Notes: generated from the sequence alone by a model not told the origin. 64,000 nt of DNA from Martinezella lusitana (GCF_016901135.1 NZ_JAFEVL010000015.1:52977-116976), one strand, 5' to 3'; numbered from the stretch's first letter, positions 44,833 through 54,089 are shown. Made by a program: numbers and translations.

Positions 44833-45618
44833 GTGACAGAGCTTACCCCCAAGCGACCCCGTGTCGTAATAACCGGCGTTTCACGCGGAATCGGACGAGC
44901 GACTGCGCTTGCCTATGCGTCGCTTGGAGGCCGTGTCGCTGGTCTTCACCGAGGAAGCGATCCGGCAATCACCGAAGAATTAAGCGCGGAGATTCTGGCG
45001 CACGGCGGCGAGCCTCTGATCCGCGTCGGCGATACGAAGAGCACCGCCGATATCGATGCGCTGGCGGATGCGGCCGCTGAAGCCTGGGGCGGTATCGATG
45101 TCTGGATCAACAATGCCGCGCGCCTGCTGGTACAGCCTTTTCTGGAGATGACAGATCACGACTGGGCGGATCTTATGGATTCCAACCTGTTGGGCTATGT
45201 CCGAGGTGCACGCGCTGCGGCGCGGCACATGGTGGTTGCTGGTAGCGGCTCGATCATCAATATCAGTTCCGCCGTTGACCCGTTTCCTCCGACCGACATG
45301 ACCGGATACGTCACTGCCAAGGGCGGGATCGGGGGCCTGACGCGCTCGCTTGCGGTCGAGCTTGGGCCTCACGGTGTCCGTGTGAACGCGATTGCGCCGG
45401 GCGCTACCGAAACGCCGCTCAACGACGAGGCATGGACGGAGGCGGTGAGGGCGACCTATCGTGATCGCATTCCATTGCATCGCATCGCCAGCGCGGAGGA
45501 AATCGCGGATTCCATCGTGATCATCGGTTCGGATGCCGCCCGCTATATTACCGGCCAGGTCATCCTCGCCGATGGCGGGCTGACGCTGAATGGGTCGGTG
45601 GGGCACAAGAGGAATTGA
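44833..45618 (+). CDS. Short-chain dehydrogenase/reductase
   Basis: 261 residues from a GTG start (CGGAG 8 nt upstream). It has the cofactor motif TGVSRGIGRA, the NNAA motif and the catalytic Ser and YVTAK tetrad, the latter near residue 160. The C-terminal GGLTLNG is typical of classical SDRs. A sugar or cyclitol dehydrogenase role fits the neighbourhood. Confidence 0.87.
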   Translation: MTELTPKRPRVVITGVSRGIGRATALAYASLGGRVAGLHRGSDPAITEELSAEILAHGGEPLIRVGDTKSTADIDALADAAAEAWGGIDVWINNAARLLVQPFLEMTDHDWADLMDSNLLGYVRGARAAARHMVVAGSGSIINISSAVDPFPPTDMTGYVTAKGGIGGLTRSLAVELGPHGVRVNAIAPGATETPLNDEAWTEAVRATYRDRIPLHRIASAEEIADSIVIIGSDAARYITGQVILADGGLTLNGSVGHKRN

Positions 45619-45627
45619 GGTGAGCAA

Positions 45628-45650
45628 CCGCCGGCAACCAGCGCCGGCGG
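45628..45650. terminator. Bidirectional hairpin between convergent genes
   Basis: Perfect 8-bp stem CCGCCGGC / GCCGGCGG with a 7-nt loop in the 46-bp gap between the SDR and alcohol dehydrogenase stops. It could end transcription from both sides. Confidence 0.5.
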
Positions 45651-45664
45651 ACCCTGGCGGACAG

Positions 45665-46687
45665 TCAAGCCGGCAAGATAATCGTCTTGAGACCTTCGCC
45701 CTTTGCCGCCGCATCGAAGCCCTCCTGCCATTTATCGATCGGGACCCGGCGGGTAATCAACGGCTCGAGATTGACGAGCTTCTGTTCGATCAGGGCCATC
45801 GCACGTCGCCATGATGTCGGCGTCGACGCAAAGCCGCTGGATACCAGCAGCTCCTTGTAGAGAACGAGATCGAGCGGAATGGTGACATCCTTCCCGAATA
45901 TCCCGATCTGAATATAATGAGCGCCGCGCCTTGCGGCCCGCAGAGCCGCTTCGGCGGCTTGAGCGCTGCCGGAGCACTCGATAACGACGTCGAAGAGATT
46001 TGCCTCCGGAATGCTGGTGATCGTCGAAATTCCGAGCGAGTGAGCAAGCGTCAACCGATCGGCGTCTTTTTCCAATCCGGCAAGAGTAACGATGCCGCCC
46101 TGTGCCATTGCGACCTGTGACGCGAGCTGCCCGATGGAACCAGGCCCGGTGACGAGAACGCGGTCGCCGGCGCTGACGATCGGCGGATCCAGCAGAGCTT
46201 GCGTAACACAGGCAAGCGGCTCCGCCAGCACGGCTTCGCTATCGCTCACTGCATCCGAAACCAGATGCAGATTGATGATCGGCACGACGACATAGCGTGC
46301 AAAACCGCCGTTCTCAAACGAGCCGATCGAACGCCGCGTCGGGCAGAGATTCCGCCGCCCCGAGCGGCACCAATCACAGCTACCGCAGGTCGAGAAATAT
46401 GTCTCGCAGACGACGCGTTTGCCGACAAGGTCGATATCTTTTCCATCGCCGACGGCATCGATGACACCGAGCACCTCATGTCCCATAACCACGGGCGCCT
46501 CATAGGGATACTCGTCACGCGCGATATGGATATCAGTACCGCAGATGCCAGTGGCGATTACTTTGATGCGGGCGAGCCCGGATGCCGCCTGCGGCTCTTC
46601 AACGGCCTGAAGGTGGACGTTATCGCTGCCGGGTCCGGCTTTGACGATTGCCAACATCTGGTCCTCGCGAGCGATTGGGACGGACAT
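45665..46687 (-). CDS. Zinc-dependent alcohol/polyol dehydrogenase (MDR family)
   Basis: 340 residues; AAGGAG lies 7 nt before the ATG at 46687. Catalytic zinc ligands are seen in ATGICGTDIH and GHEVLG. The structural-zinc cysteines are in CSTCGSCDWCRSGRRNLC, and the NAD motif is VTGPGSIGQLASQ. It is related to sorbitol and threonine dehydrogenases. It is divergent from the GntR gene. Confidence 0.87.
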   Translation of the reverse strand: MSVPIAREDQMLAIVKAGPGSDNVHLQAVEEPQAASGLARIKVIATGICGTDIHIARDEYPYEAPVVMGHEVLGVIDAVGDGKDIDLVGKRVVCETYFSTCGSCDWCRSGRRNLCPTRRSIGSFENGGFARYVVVPIINLHLVSDAVSDSEAVLAEPLACVTQALLDPPIVSAGDRVLVTGPGSIGQLASQVAMAQGGIVTLAGLEKDADRLTLAHSLGISTITSIPEANLFDVVIECSGSAQAAEAALRAARRGAHYIQIGIFGKDVTIPLDLVLYKELLVSSGFASTPTSWRRAMALIEQKLVNLEPLITRRVPIDKWQEGFDAAAKGEGLKTIILPA

Positions 46688-46745
46688 GATCGGTCTCCTT
46701 GAGGTAAGCGGCCGTGAGCCGGGCGTTGTTTGGCCTTACAAATAT

Positions 46746-46761
46746 GTTAGTTTGTCTTATT
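46746..46761. promoter_or_regulatory. Candidate operator 4 of second GntR regulon (weak)
   Basis: GTTAGTTTGTCTTATT fits the derived palindrome at 12 of 16 positions. It lies between the alcohol dehydrogenase and GntR genes and may serve autoregulation. Confidence 0.3.
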
Positions 46762-46843
46762 ATTAGGATCATGTTACAGGCGCGCTCCGCCGACTTAATG
46801 CCAGCATGTCCGCAATATTCGACCGCACGACGAAAGTGAGCAG

Positions 46844-47593
46844 ATGACGATTTCGATTGAGGAACTCTTCGTGAGCCTTGACCGCTCTGGGCCGATCCCG
46901 ATGTACTATCAGATCGCCAAGCGAATGCGTGAGGCGATTGAGAGCGGTGACCTGCCAGCCGGTTCGCGTATCGATAACGAGGTCAAGCTCGCCGATCATC
47001 TCGGCATCTCGCGCCCGACGATCCGTCGCGCAATTCATGAATTGGTCAACCAGGGGCTGCTGGTTCGCCGCCGCGGGATCGGTACGCAGGTCGTGCGCGG
47101 TCACCTCACACGCAACTTTGAAATCAGCAGCCTTTACGATGACCTCAAATTCAAGAACCGGGCGCCCACGACAAAGATTCTCCTGCGCGAGGAAGTCGTC
47201 CCGCCTGCTGATATTCTCGACGCACTGACCCTGCCTGAGGGGACGAAAGTGCTGCATCTGCGTCGACTGCGCTACACAGACGGCATCCCTTTTGCGCTGC
47301 TTGAGGACTTCCTCCCGCCAGAATTCTTGACCATCAGCGCCGATGCCCTTGAAAAGCATGGACTTTATCAGTTGATGCGGTCGCGCGGCACAACGCTTCG
47401 TGTTGCCCGCCAAACGGTCGGCGCGCGCGCCAGCACCAAGGAAGAGGCCAAGCTTTTTGAGCAAAAACCAAAAATGCCGGTGTTGACCATGGCGCGGACA
47501 GTTTTCGATCAATCCGGCCACGCTGTTGACTATGGCACGCATGCTTATCGGCCGGACCTTTATTCCTTCGAAATGACGCTCGTGGAAAAATAA
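46844..47593 (+). CDS. GntR-family transcriptional regulator, HutC type with UTRA domain
   Basis: 249 residues. The wHTH (about 18-80, with SRIDNEVKLADHLGISRPTIRRAIHELVNQG) and the UTRA domain (about 95-245) are clear. It is the only regulator in the 37-51 kb island and thus the probable ligand-responsive controller of the palindromes found in four of its promoter regions. Confidence 0.87.
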   Translation: MTISIEELFVSLDRSGPIPMYYQIAKRMREAIESGDLPAGSRIDNEVKLADHLGISRPTIRRAIHELVNQGLLVRRRGIGTQVVRGHLTRNFEISSLYDDLKFKNRAPTTKILLREEVVPPADILDALTLPEGTKVLHLRRLRYTDGIPFALLEDFLPPEFLTISADALEKHGLYQLMRSRGTTLRVARQTVGARASTKEEAKLFEQKPKMPVLTMARTVFDQSGHAVDYGTHAYRPDLYSFEMTLVEK

Positions 47594-47622
47594 CCCGGGC
47601 AGGGCCACTCCAAGCTGTTCCA

Positions 47623-48447
47623 TCATCCCTTCACCGCCCCGCCGGTCGTACCGGCGGCGATATGCTTCTGGACGAAGAACCCAAGTATGATCAGGGGAAC
47701 CATGGTTGCGGTTGCCGCCGCGCTGCTGAGGCCCCAATCGACCGAGATCGAGCCGACGAAGCCCGCGATGCCGACGGGCAGGGTATAGGTATCGAGTGTC
47801 GTCAATTGCAGCGAGAAAAGCAGCTCGTTCCAAGAATATTGCGCACTGAGAACGAAGGCAGCGGCAATGCCGGGAAAAATGATCGGGAATAGCACCTTCC
47901 AGAAAGTCTGCATGCGTGTGCATCCGTCGATCATCGCCGCCTGATGCAGCTCGTGCGGCACATCACGCAGGAAACCCGTCATCAGCCAAACGACGAAAGG
48001 CAGGTTGAGCGCGACGTGCGCAATGATCGGGCCTGCCAATGTTCCCCGCAAGCCGATGCTATTGATGATCACAAAAAGCGGCAAAAGCATCGAGATCACC
48101 GGCACGAGCTTGCCCAGGAAGAAGCCACCGGCGATCGTGTTGGCGACATTCAACCGGAAGCTCGTCAGCGCATAAGCAGCAAATGTTCCGATGACGATCG
48201 CTATAACAGTGGAAACGAGGGCGACGATCGTACTATTGAGATAATAGAGACCGAAATTGGCTTTGGTGAACGCATTGACGTAGTTGTCGAGCGTCGGCGT
48301 GAAAAACAGCCGTGGTGTCGTGGTGAAAATATCCTTGGCTTTCTTGAAGGAATTGACCACGACAAGCGCGATCGGAACGATTGTCCAAAATGTAAAGAGT
48401 GCAAGGGCCAGCCAGGTGCCAATGGTATTGAATCTAGGCTTTCTCAT
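47623..48447 (-). CDS. ABC sugar transporter permease, MalG type
   Basis: 274-residue inner-membrane permease. The EAA loop contains LHQAAMIDGCTRMQTFWKVLFP, and the end is TTGGAVKG. It is the last gene of the binding-protein operon, 12 nt after its MalF-type partner. No ATPase follows. Confidence 0.87.
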   Translation of the reverse strand: MRKPRFNTIGTWLALALFTFWTIVPIALVVVNSFKKAKDIFTTTPRLFFTPTLDNYVNAFTKANFGLYYLNSTIVALVSTVIAIVIGTFAAYALTSFRLNVANTIAGGFFLGKLVPVISMLLPLFVIINSIGLRGTLAGPIIAHVALNLPFVVWLMTGFLRDVPHELHQAAMIDGCTRMQTFWKVLFPIIFPGIAAAFVLSAQYSWNELLFSLQLTTLDTYTLPVGIAGFVGSISVDWGLSSAAATATMVPLIILGFFVQKHIAAGTTGGAVKG

Positions 48448-48459
48448 CGTTGGGCCTGC

Positions 48460-49389
48460 CTACGCATCGTTGCTGTTTCGCGCAGAGTTGCGCATGAAGG
48501 GACCGAAGAGGGCGACAAGACAGATCAACGTTATGACCGAAACCGCCATGGCAAATCCCATTTGATTGTTTTCAAAGGCTTCCTTGTAGGCATAGATGCT
48601 TAGCGAGGTCGTCGAATTGGCCGGCCCTCCGCCCGTCAAGCCGTAAACGAGGTCGAAAATGCGGAACGCGTCCGTGCCGCGAATGAGGATAAGGACAGTC
48701 AGGACTTTAGCCATCAATGGAATGGTGATCTTGAACAGCATGCGCAACGGAGACACACCGTCGATGTGGGCGGCTTCGTAGAGTTCCTCAGGTATGACCG
48801 TCAGGCCGGCAGAAGCCACCAGAATGACGAAAGGCGTCGCATGCCAGACATCCGTCACCACGATGCAGAGGAGGGCGGTTGTCGAGCTAGTCAACCCTCC
48901 GAAATCTTGAAGTCCGACCAGCCCGAGCAAATAATAGACGAGGCCGTAAGTGGGGTCATACATATAGCGCCAGATCAGGCTGACGATGATCGGTGAAATG
49001 AGAACCGGCATCGCAAATATTGCCCGTAGGATGTTGGCCGCCGCCGGATCGATACTCTTCAACAAGACCGCGACACCGAGACCCAAAGAGAGGCATAGAG
49101 GCAGCGACAAAGCCGTGAAGATCACGGTGTTGATGAGCGAGCGCAGGGCCACCGGATCGCTAAAAAATCTGACATAGTTGTCGAAGAAGACGAACCGCAT
49201 GCTGTCTTCCTGGCCGAGGCTATAGTCGAACAGGCTGGCATAGAGCGCAAAGCCGAGCGGAACGATCATGACCACAAAAATCGCAACGGCGGCCGGCAGC
49301 AGAAGCAACACGGCAAGCTGCTGATCGCGGCGAATATAGTTCGTCTTCGAAGGATGCATGCGAAGCGGTTCAGCCGTGGCTATTGTCAT
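48460..49389 (-). CDS. ABC sugar transporter permease, MalF type
   Basis: 309 residues with about six membrane helices. The EAA loop contains LYEAAHIDGVSPLRMLFKITIP. It follows the binding protein after an 81-nt gap that holds a strong hairpin. With the MalG-type protein it forms the channel. Confidence 0.87.
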   Translation of the reverse strand: MTIATAEPLRMHPSKTNYIRRDQQLAVLLLLPAAVAIFVVMIVPLGFALYASLFDYSLGQEDSMRFVFFDNYVRFFSDPVALRSLINTVIFTALSLPLCLSLGLGVAVLLKSIDPAAANILRAIFAMPVLISPIIVSLIWRYMYDPTYGLVYYLLGLVGLQDFGGLTSSTTALLCIVVTDVWHATPFVILVASAGLTVIPEELYEAAHIDGVSPLRMLFKITIPLMAKVLTVLILIRGTDAFRIFDLVYGLTGGGPANSTTSLSIYAYKEAFENNQMGFAMAVSVITLICLVALFGPFMRNSARNSNDA

Positions 49390-49423
49390 TGTTCCAATCT
49401 ATCCATGTTCGTCGTATGTTTTC

Positions 49424-49454
49424 GGTTGCGGCCGGGTGGAGACCAGCCGCAACC
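49424..49454 (-). other. Intercistronic hairpin after binding-protein gene
   Basis: Perfect 9-bp stem GGTTGCGGC / GCCGCAACC with an inner TGG/CCA extension, 16 nt past the binding-protein stop on the minus strand and before the permease gene. There is no U-run. It probably stabilises or attenuates the message. Confidence 0.6.
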
Positions 49455-49470
49455 TTCCATGGCTGGAAGT

Positions 49471-50721
49471 TCAAAACTTCGCTGACTGCGATGTCTCGAC
49501 CCCCTTCAGCATCTGGGCCGGATCGTCGCCATTCGTAACTACGCCGGAAAGGCCAGTTGCGAGCGCGTCGAGAAGCTGCGACGCGGCGGGCTGGAGCGGC
49601 AAAGTCACGCCGTTTGCGAGGACTTTGTTGGCAGTCGCTAGCCACGGTGCGTTCTTTGCTATTTCAGGATCGGACGCCAGTGACGAACGGAAACTGATGA
49701 AGGATGGATCGGTCTTGCTGATTTCCTTCAGGGCCTTTTTGCTGTCGAGCCAGGCGGCGAGCTTGAAGGCTTCTTCCTTATTCTTACTGTCTGAAGGCAC
49801 TCCCCATGCCCAGGTCTGTAACAGTCCGGCCGCCTGCTTGTTATAGGGGATGGCAGCATAGCCTAGTTTTCCGGCGACATTGGATTCGTCGGCGTTCTCC
49901 AACGCCGTGAATAGGCCCGATGTGGTGATGCCCATTGGCGCTTGGCCAAATTGCAGCGCCTTGTTCACCTCATCCCAATGCCAGCCATTGCTGCCGTTGA
50001 GCCCGTATCTGCCGAGGTCTTGCATGAATTTTACGGTCTCGACGACTGCGGGCTGCGTCAGATCAAGCTTACCGCTTGCGTTGAAGAAATTCGCACCGTC
50101 GCCGGCAAGCAGGGTCGCCATGACATTGGTGATGGCAGATCCCTGACGGTAGGGAAGCGCGATGCCGGAGCCATGCTCCTTGAAATATTTCGCTGCCTTG
50201 AGCAGGTCTTCCCAGCTCTTCGGTTCATCGAAGCCCGCCTGCTTCAAAGCGTCCTTGTCATAAACCAGAAGCGGCGTCTGTGCGAAATAGGGCAGAGCCT
50301 GTAGCGAACCGTTGGCCGTATAGACAGCAAGGCCCGCCTTGGTAAAATCCGCAAAGTCCCAGCCTTCGCCAGTAAGCTTCGTATCCTTCAGATAATTGTC
50401 GAGCGGCACCAGATAACCCGCTTTCGAATATTCACCAAACCAAGCTTCAGGCAGGTAGATCAGGTCATATTCGCCAGTTTTCGTGCTCATGTTCAGGGTC
50501 TGTTTTTGCTTCAGCTGACCGTAGTCGATCGCATCGAGCTTTACCGCTACACCTGTCTCTTTGCTGTATTCATCAAGTAATTGCTTCTGTGCATCCGCCT
50601 GAGGTCCTGCCCAGCGCGATACCGTCAGTGTCACATCTGCAGCGCGAGCCACCGCTCCTCCCACAGTCCCAACCGCCAGCGATGCAAGCACCGCAAGTCC
50701 AATATTCCGTGTCCGACGCAT
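49471..50721 (-). CDS. ABC transporter sugar-binding protein
   Basis: 416 residues from the ATG at 50721 with GGGAGGAA just upstream. A Sec signal peptide (about 1-27, core IGLAVLASLAVGTVGG, cleavage near ARA-AD) precedes a family-1 binding protein body. It heads the operon with the two permeases. Candidate operator 3 lies about 130 nt upstream. Confidence 0.88.
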   Translation of the reverse strand: MRRTRNIGLAVLASLAVGTVGGAVARAADVTLTVSRWAGPQADAQKQLLDEYSKETGVAVKLDAIDYGQLKQKQTLNMSTKTGEYDLIYLPEAWFGEYSKAGYLVPLDNYLKDTKLTGEGWDFADFTKAGLAVYTANGSLQALPYFAQTPLLVYDKDALKQAGFDEPKSWEDLLKAAKYFKEHGSGIALPYRQGSAITNVMATLLAGDGANFFNASGKLDLTQPAVVETVKFMQDLGRYGLNGSNGWHWDEVNKALQFGQAPMGITTSGLFTALENADESNVAGKLGYAAIPYNKQAAGLLQTWAWGVPSDSKNKEEAFKLAAWLDSKKALKEISKTDPSFISFRSSLASDPEIAKNAPWLATANKVLANGVTLPLQPAASQLLDALATGLSGVVTNGDDPAQMLKGVETSQSAKF

Positions 50722-50849
50722 ATGTTCCTCCCGAGCGTTAGCCACATGTCAAATTCAAAGCTTGCTCCACAAATGACGGCCGACTTCTGTCGGCTAGGCC
50801 TGTTCGCCAGGCCACTCCGTCGTCAATTGCAACCAAACATCGTTCATTT

Positions 50850-50873
50850 GATAATTCATCCTAATGTATTATC
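50850..50873. promoter_or_regulatory. Candidate operator 3 of second GntR regulon
   Basis: GATAAT-N12-ATTATC: two overlapping half-matches to the GWTAATAYRTATTAWC element, about 130 nt upstream of the binding-protein gene. The right half shares ATGTATTATCAA with operator 2. Confidence 0.5.
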
Positions 50874-50961
50874 AAAGTCGCGTCAATGTGAGGGGAGAAA
50901 ACCAAGAAATCAGATTAAAAAATCAGTATATATCGAATAATATCAGCTACTTAAAAGATGT

Positions 50962-51273
50962 TTATCTAGAGACGAGAGAATCTTTGAAGGCGGCGATTTC
51001 AATCAGATTTTCTGCTGTCGTAGCCTCATCTATTCGGACTCGATTTCGAATTTCTGGCGGCATTCGGTCGACAAGATGTACTCGAAGGGCCGGCTCCGGA
51101 AGGCGTGACCATTGCGGAATTGGTACGACAGCCCGGCCTATCAAAAGGCGGTGCAGCATCGGTTTAAGGGCGCTAGGCTTTCGCTGTCGAAGGTTTAAAG
51201 CAAACGAATAAACTGAACGACGTTGGTGTGGGCGCAAGGTCGTCAGCTGTAAAACGGAACGTAAAATGACCAC
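50962..51273 (-). CDS. Hypothetical small protein or gene remnant
   Basis: 103 residues from a GTG start that lies inside the IS-like repeats. The C-terminal part (PPEIRNRVRIDEATTAENLIEIAAF) looks like natural protein sequence, while the N-terminal part is arginine/leucine-rich and doubtful. No family recognised. It may be the tail of a truncated gene. Confidence 0.25.
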   Translation of the reverse strand: MVILRSVLQLTTLRPHQRRSVYSFALNLRQRKPSALKPMLHRLLIGRAVVPIPQWSRLPEPALRVHLVDRMPPEIRNRVRIDEATTAENLIEIAAFKDSLVSR

Positions 51274-51337
51274 CAGAGGCCGATTTCAAGGGTAAAGAGG
51301 ACCTAAAAACGACCAGGGATGGAACGTAAAAGGTCCA
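51256..51337. mobile_element. IS21-like terminal-repeat remnant
   Basis: Two direct copies of GGAACGTAAAA (51256 and 51321), each followed by a GACCA/GTCCA-type end, with a further AAAACGACCA between them. Multiple short repeats with AAAA-N-GACC are typical of IS21-family ends. No transposase frame is left. Confidence 0.35.
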
Positions 51338-51418
51338 CGCTTTTGGCAACAAAAAAGCTCGAGAAGACTCGGGCTGTTCAGTCGGAATTCTTTGGGATTA
51401 GATTGACCTAAGAGCGGG

Positions 51419-51589
51419 TCATCCGGCCGTTGTTCTCTTGGCAAGATCGGCCATCGTGGAATCCTGCAGCATGCCTAACAGTGTCAGGTAACCTGGCTGC
51501 GTTGATTGTCCCCAGAGTTCAATAGCCATCCGGCCGAATGCGGTGCCGGCATCTTTGACCTGGCTCGGAAAGATTATCTCTGGGAGCAT
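51419..51589 (-). pseudogene. Short reading frame, probable gene fragment
   Basis: 56 codons plus stop on the minus strand with protein-like composition (AFGRMAIELWGQSTQPGYL near the middle). The same frame meets a stop just upstream of its first Met, so it looks like the 3' end of a broken gene. No family recognised. Confidence 0.25.
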
Positions 51590-51828
51590 GCCCGCGAGGG
51601 CACCTCAAACCGCGGCGTCCTCAGCACAAGGTATCTGACCAGGAGCTCCGACAATGTCCGTTACATTTTTTGCAGCATTCAAGATTGCGCGTGGAAAGCA
51701 GAAAGATACCTAATCTGAAGTAAAAATCCCTCATCCGAAGGATAACTGTTCATGTACCTAGCTATGCCATATGCTGACCTATTGTGGTTGAAATTGTGGG
51801 GCATACGTTGCATCACTTTGGAGGGGAG

Positions 51829-52467
51829 ATGAGAGAGCGGGTTAGCGTGGCCTTCGTTGATGATCATCCAATGTTGCTCGAGGGGATCGCCGCAGTCTTT
51901 GCGCGACATGGAGGCTATGAAGTTGTAGGCAAAGGGGCAACTGCGGACGCGGCGCGGCAAATCTTCAACGAGTTGCGGCCGGGTCTGATATTTGTCGATC
52001 TCAGCATGCCGGGCGACGTCTACAGTGCGATCAGTGACATTACCTTTGTGGGCGCCGGAACAAAGGTCATTATCTATACCGCCTGCAACAACGTTGATAT
52101 GGCCGTCCGATCTCTTGACAGCGGTGCGAGTGCCTTCATCCTGAAGGACAGTATTTCGAACGAGTTGTTCGGCGCCGTCGAGTCGGTGCTCAGGGGCGAG
52201 CTTTTTATCTCCCCAAGCTTTTCGGGAAAGGTGTATTCGTTCCTGAGAAACAGAAATGGGACAGCGACCGCGAAACTCAGCCACCGGGAAGAACAGGTCG
52301 TGGCCCTCCTTCTGAAGGCATGCTCCAATAAAGAAATTGCCCTTTCGCTATCGATCAGCGAAAAGACGGTCAAGCATTACATGACCAATTTGATGACAAA
52401 GCTGAATGCCCGCAATCGGGTCGAGGTAGCACTTGCCGTGCACCAGCAGCTTTCCGCCCTCAGCTGA
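51829..52467 (+). CDS. NarL/FixJ-family response regulator
   Basis: 212 residues from the ATG at 51829 behind GGAGGGGAG. The receiver domain has acidic pocket FVDDHPML, phospho-acceptor Asp in LIFVDLSMPG and lysine in ILKDS. The LuxR HTH (about 148-205) contains SNKEIALSLSISEKTVKHYMTNLM. It is convergent with the histidine kinase gene, overlapping by 8 nt, and they most likely form one signalling pair. The nearby RTX peroxidase operon is a possible target. Confidence 0.9.
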   Translation: MRERVSVAFVDDHPMLLEGIAAVFARHGGYEVVGKGATADAARQIFNELRPGLIFVDLSMPGDVYSAISDITFVGAGTKVIIYTACNNVDMAVRSLDSGASAFILKDSISNELFGAVESVLRGELFISPSFSGKVYSFLRNRNGTATAKLSHREEQVVALLLKACSNKEIALSLSISEKTVKHYMTNLMTKLNARNRVEVALAVHQQLSALS

Positions 52468-53971
52468 GTTGCTGCGGATTTTCCAGGTCGAGCGGAAGCT
52501 TGACCTGCAGTTCGGTGCCACCGTCCGCGCGAGACCTAATCGACAGCGTCCCTGACAAGGCGGCGACGCGATTTTGCAGGCCGACGAGTCCCAGCCCAGG
52601 GCCTCGTCCTCCGTCATGCCTCGCTTCGGAAACGCCAGGCCCGCGATCGCCGACAATGATCGTCAGCTTGGCATGGTCCTCTCGGGCCGTCACCGATTGT
52701 CCTACCGCCGACGCATGCCGGTAGGCATTATTCAAGCCCTCTTGGATTACCCGATAACAACATATCTTAACAGCTGTCGGTACAGTCGAGGGAAGGTTGC
52801 CCACCTCTCTCTCCACGGCGGTTCCGGTCAGTTGTTCATGCCGGCGAATGGCAGCCTCAATGGTTTCCGCTAACCCCTCATCCTGAATGCCCGGCAGGAC
52901 GAGCCCGCTAGATATATTGCGGAGCTCGGAATAGAGAAATCTCGCGAGCCGTATGGAATCCGGCGGCCCACCTTCGTCTCTCGTTGTTTCGATCGGTTCA
53001 TGATCTTCCTGGCCGTCTCGCCCGTACTGAAGAGACAACATTAGAATGCTCAGCGTTTGGAGGGGCCCATCATGCAGTTCCGATCCCAAGCCCGCTAGAA
53101 AATTCTCGCTATCTTCACTCGCGCGAATGCGCGCCCGCTCTGCGGTCTTGCGCAGTTCATTGTTCTGTTCGGCCAGGCGTGCGGCTTCAGCGTAACGCCG
53201 CTTCAGGTCATCACGTTGCAAGTCGATAATCCTGCTGCCGCGGGACACGATCAAATGCAGAACCGCAACCATGGCAAACGACGTTGTCCCTACGAGCAGC
53301 CAGGTCGAATTGCGCGCCTTGGTGCGTTCGTCGATCAGCGCCGCGGCACTTTGATAGAACTCGCCGACGGCAATGACGCGATCGGATTGCATTTGGTAAA
53401 GCGGAGCATAGACTTCGAGCAGTTTGACGTGGGCTTCCTCCTCGGGAACGCCTTCCAGCAAATCATCGATGTCCTCGAACCCGGTCGCAAGCTCGCCTCT
53501 GGCTGCCGTCCTGACTTCAACCTCAGCCTCTTCGCCCTTTTTTATGCGGATGCTCGAACTATAGGCGAGCGTTCCGTCCAACCGCCAGATCTTAAGCAGG
53601 ATAAAGCGCTTGCGCAGATCGCGGTCGGAAAACAGCGTGTTCTCAAATAGCGTGTTCAGGCGCGTTTCCATCTGTTTCGAAGGCGGCTCGGGTAATGCCA
53701 GTTCCTGGACGTAGGGCTGAAGGAACGCCTGGAGGAAGATCGCGCCAGCCTCGGCAGCGCTGCGCGTCGCACTTCCCTGCGCGCGTTCGCTCATCCAGCT
53801 TCCGAGCGTGAACATGGCGATGCTGACGATCAGCGTTGCCGTGATCAGGAACTGCCGCGACAGGCTGCCGGCCGACCACTTCGCCTGCAACGTGCTGGAG
53901 ACTCGGGACCAAAGTCGCAGGAGACCGGCGGCTAAATGCTCAGTCCTACCATTGGACTTCAGTTCCAGCAT
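52460..53971 (-). CDS. Membrane sensor histidine kinase (HisKA_3, NarX-like)
   Basis: 503 residues. Two membrane helices (about 40-60 and 228-248) bracket a periplasmic sensor domain. The phospho-acceptor His lies in SELHDGPLQ (H300). HATPase boxes follow: QEGLNNAYRHA, VGDRGPGVS and GPGLGLVGLQNRV. The periplasmic part is not a recognised sensor. A weak AGAAAG precedes the ATG. Confidence 0.88.
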   Translation of the reverse strand: MLELKSNGRTEHLAAGLLRLWSRVSSTLQAKWSAGSLSRQFLITATLIVSIAMFTLGSWMSERAQGSATRSAAEAGAIFLQAFLQPYVQELALPEPPSKQMETRLNTLFENTLFSDRDLRKRFILLKIWRLDGTLAYSSSIRIKKGEEAEVEVRTAARGELATGFEDIDDLLEGVPEEEAHVKLLEVYAPLYQMQSDRVIAVGEFYQSAAALIDERTKARNSTWLLVGTTSFAMVAVLHLIVSRGSRIIDLQRDDLKRRYAEAARLAEQNNELRKTAERARIRASEDSENFLAGLGSELHDGPLQTLSILMLSLQYGRDGQEDHEPIETTRDEGGPPDSIRLARFLYSELRNISSGLVLPGIQDEGLAETIEAAIRRHEQLTGTAVEREVGNLPSTVPTAVKICCYRVIQEGLNNAYRHASAVGQSVTAREDHAKLTIIVGDRGPGVSEARHDGGRGPGLGLVGLQNRVAALSGTLSIRSRADGGTELQVKLPLDLENPQQLS

Positions 53972-54089
53972 CGCATGAGACTTTCTCTGCTAATATTCGA
54001 GGCAGATATCGATCAAACTCATCTTCCATCAGATCTTGCGGCCAACTCCGGGTTTATCGGGGCTGACCCCACCAAAAGGGGAGATGAAT

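Larger units (their letters stand above)
50722..51828. other. Gene-poor scar region with possible gene and IS remnants
   Basis: About 1.1 kb with no convincing full gene. It holds candidate operator 3, a possible 103-residue frame, IS21-like terminal repeats and a 56-codon frame that is cut by a stop. It looks like decayed mobile-element or gene debris between two functional blocks. Confidence 0.5.

Noticed and set aside
46769..47923. 384-residue minus-strand frame covering the GntR gene
   Set aside because: It overlaps the whole GntR coding sequence and the start of the permease end; no family motif; shadow of GC-rich coding.
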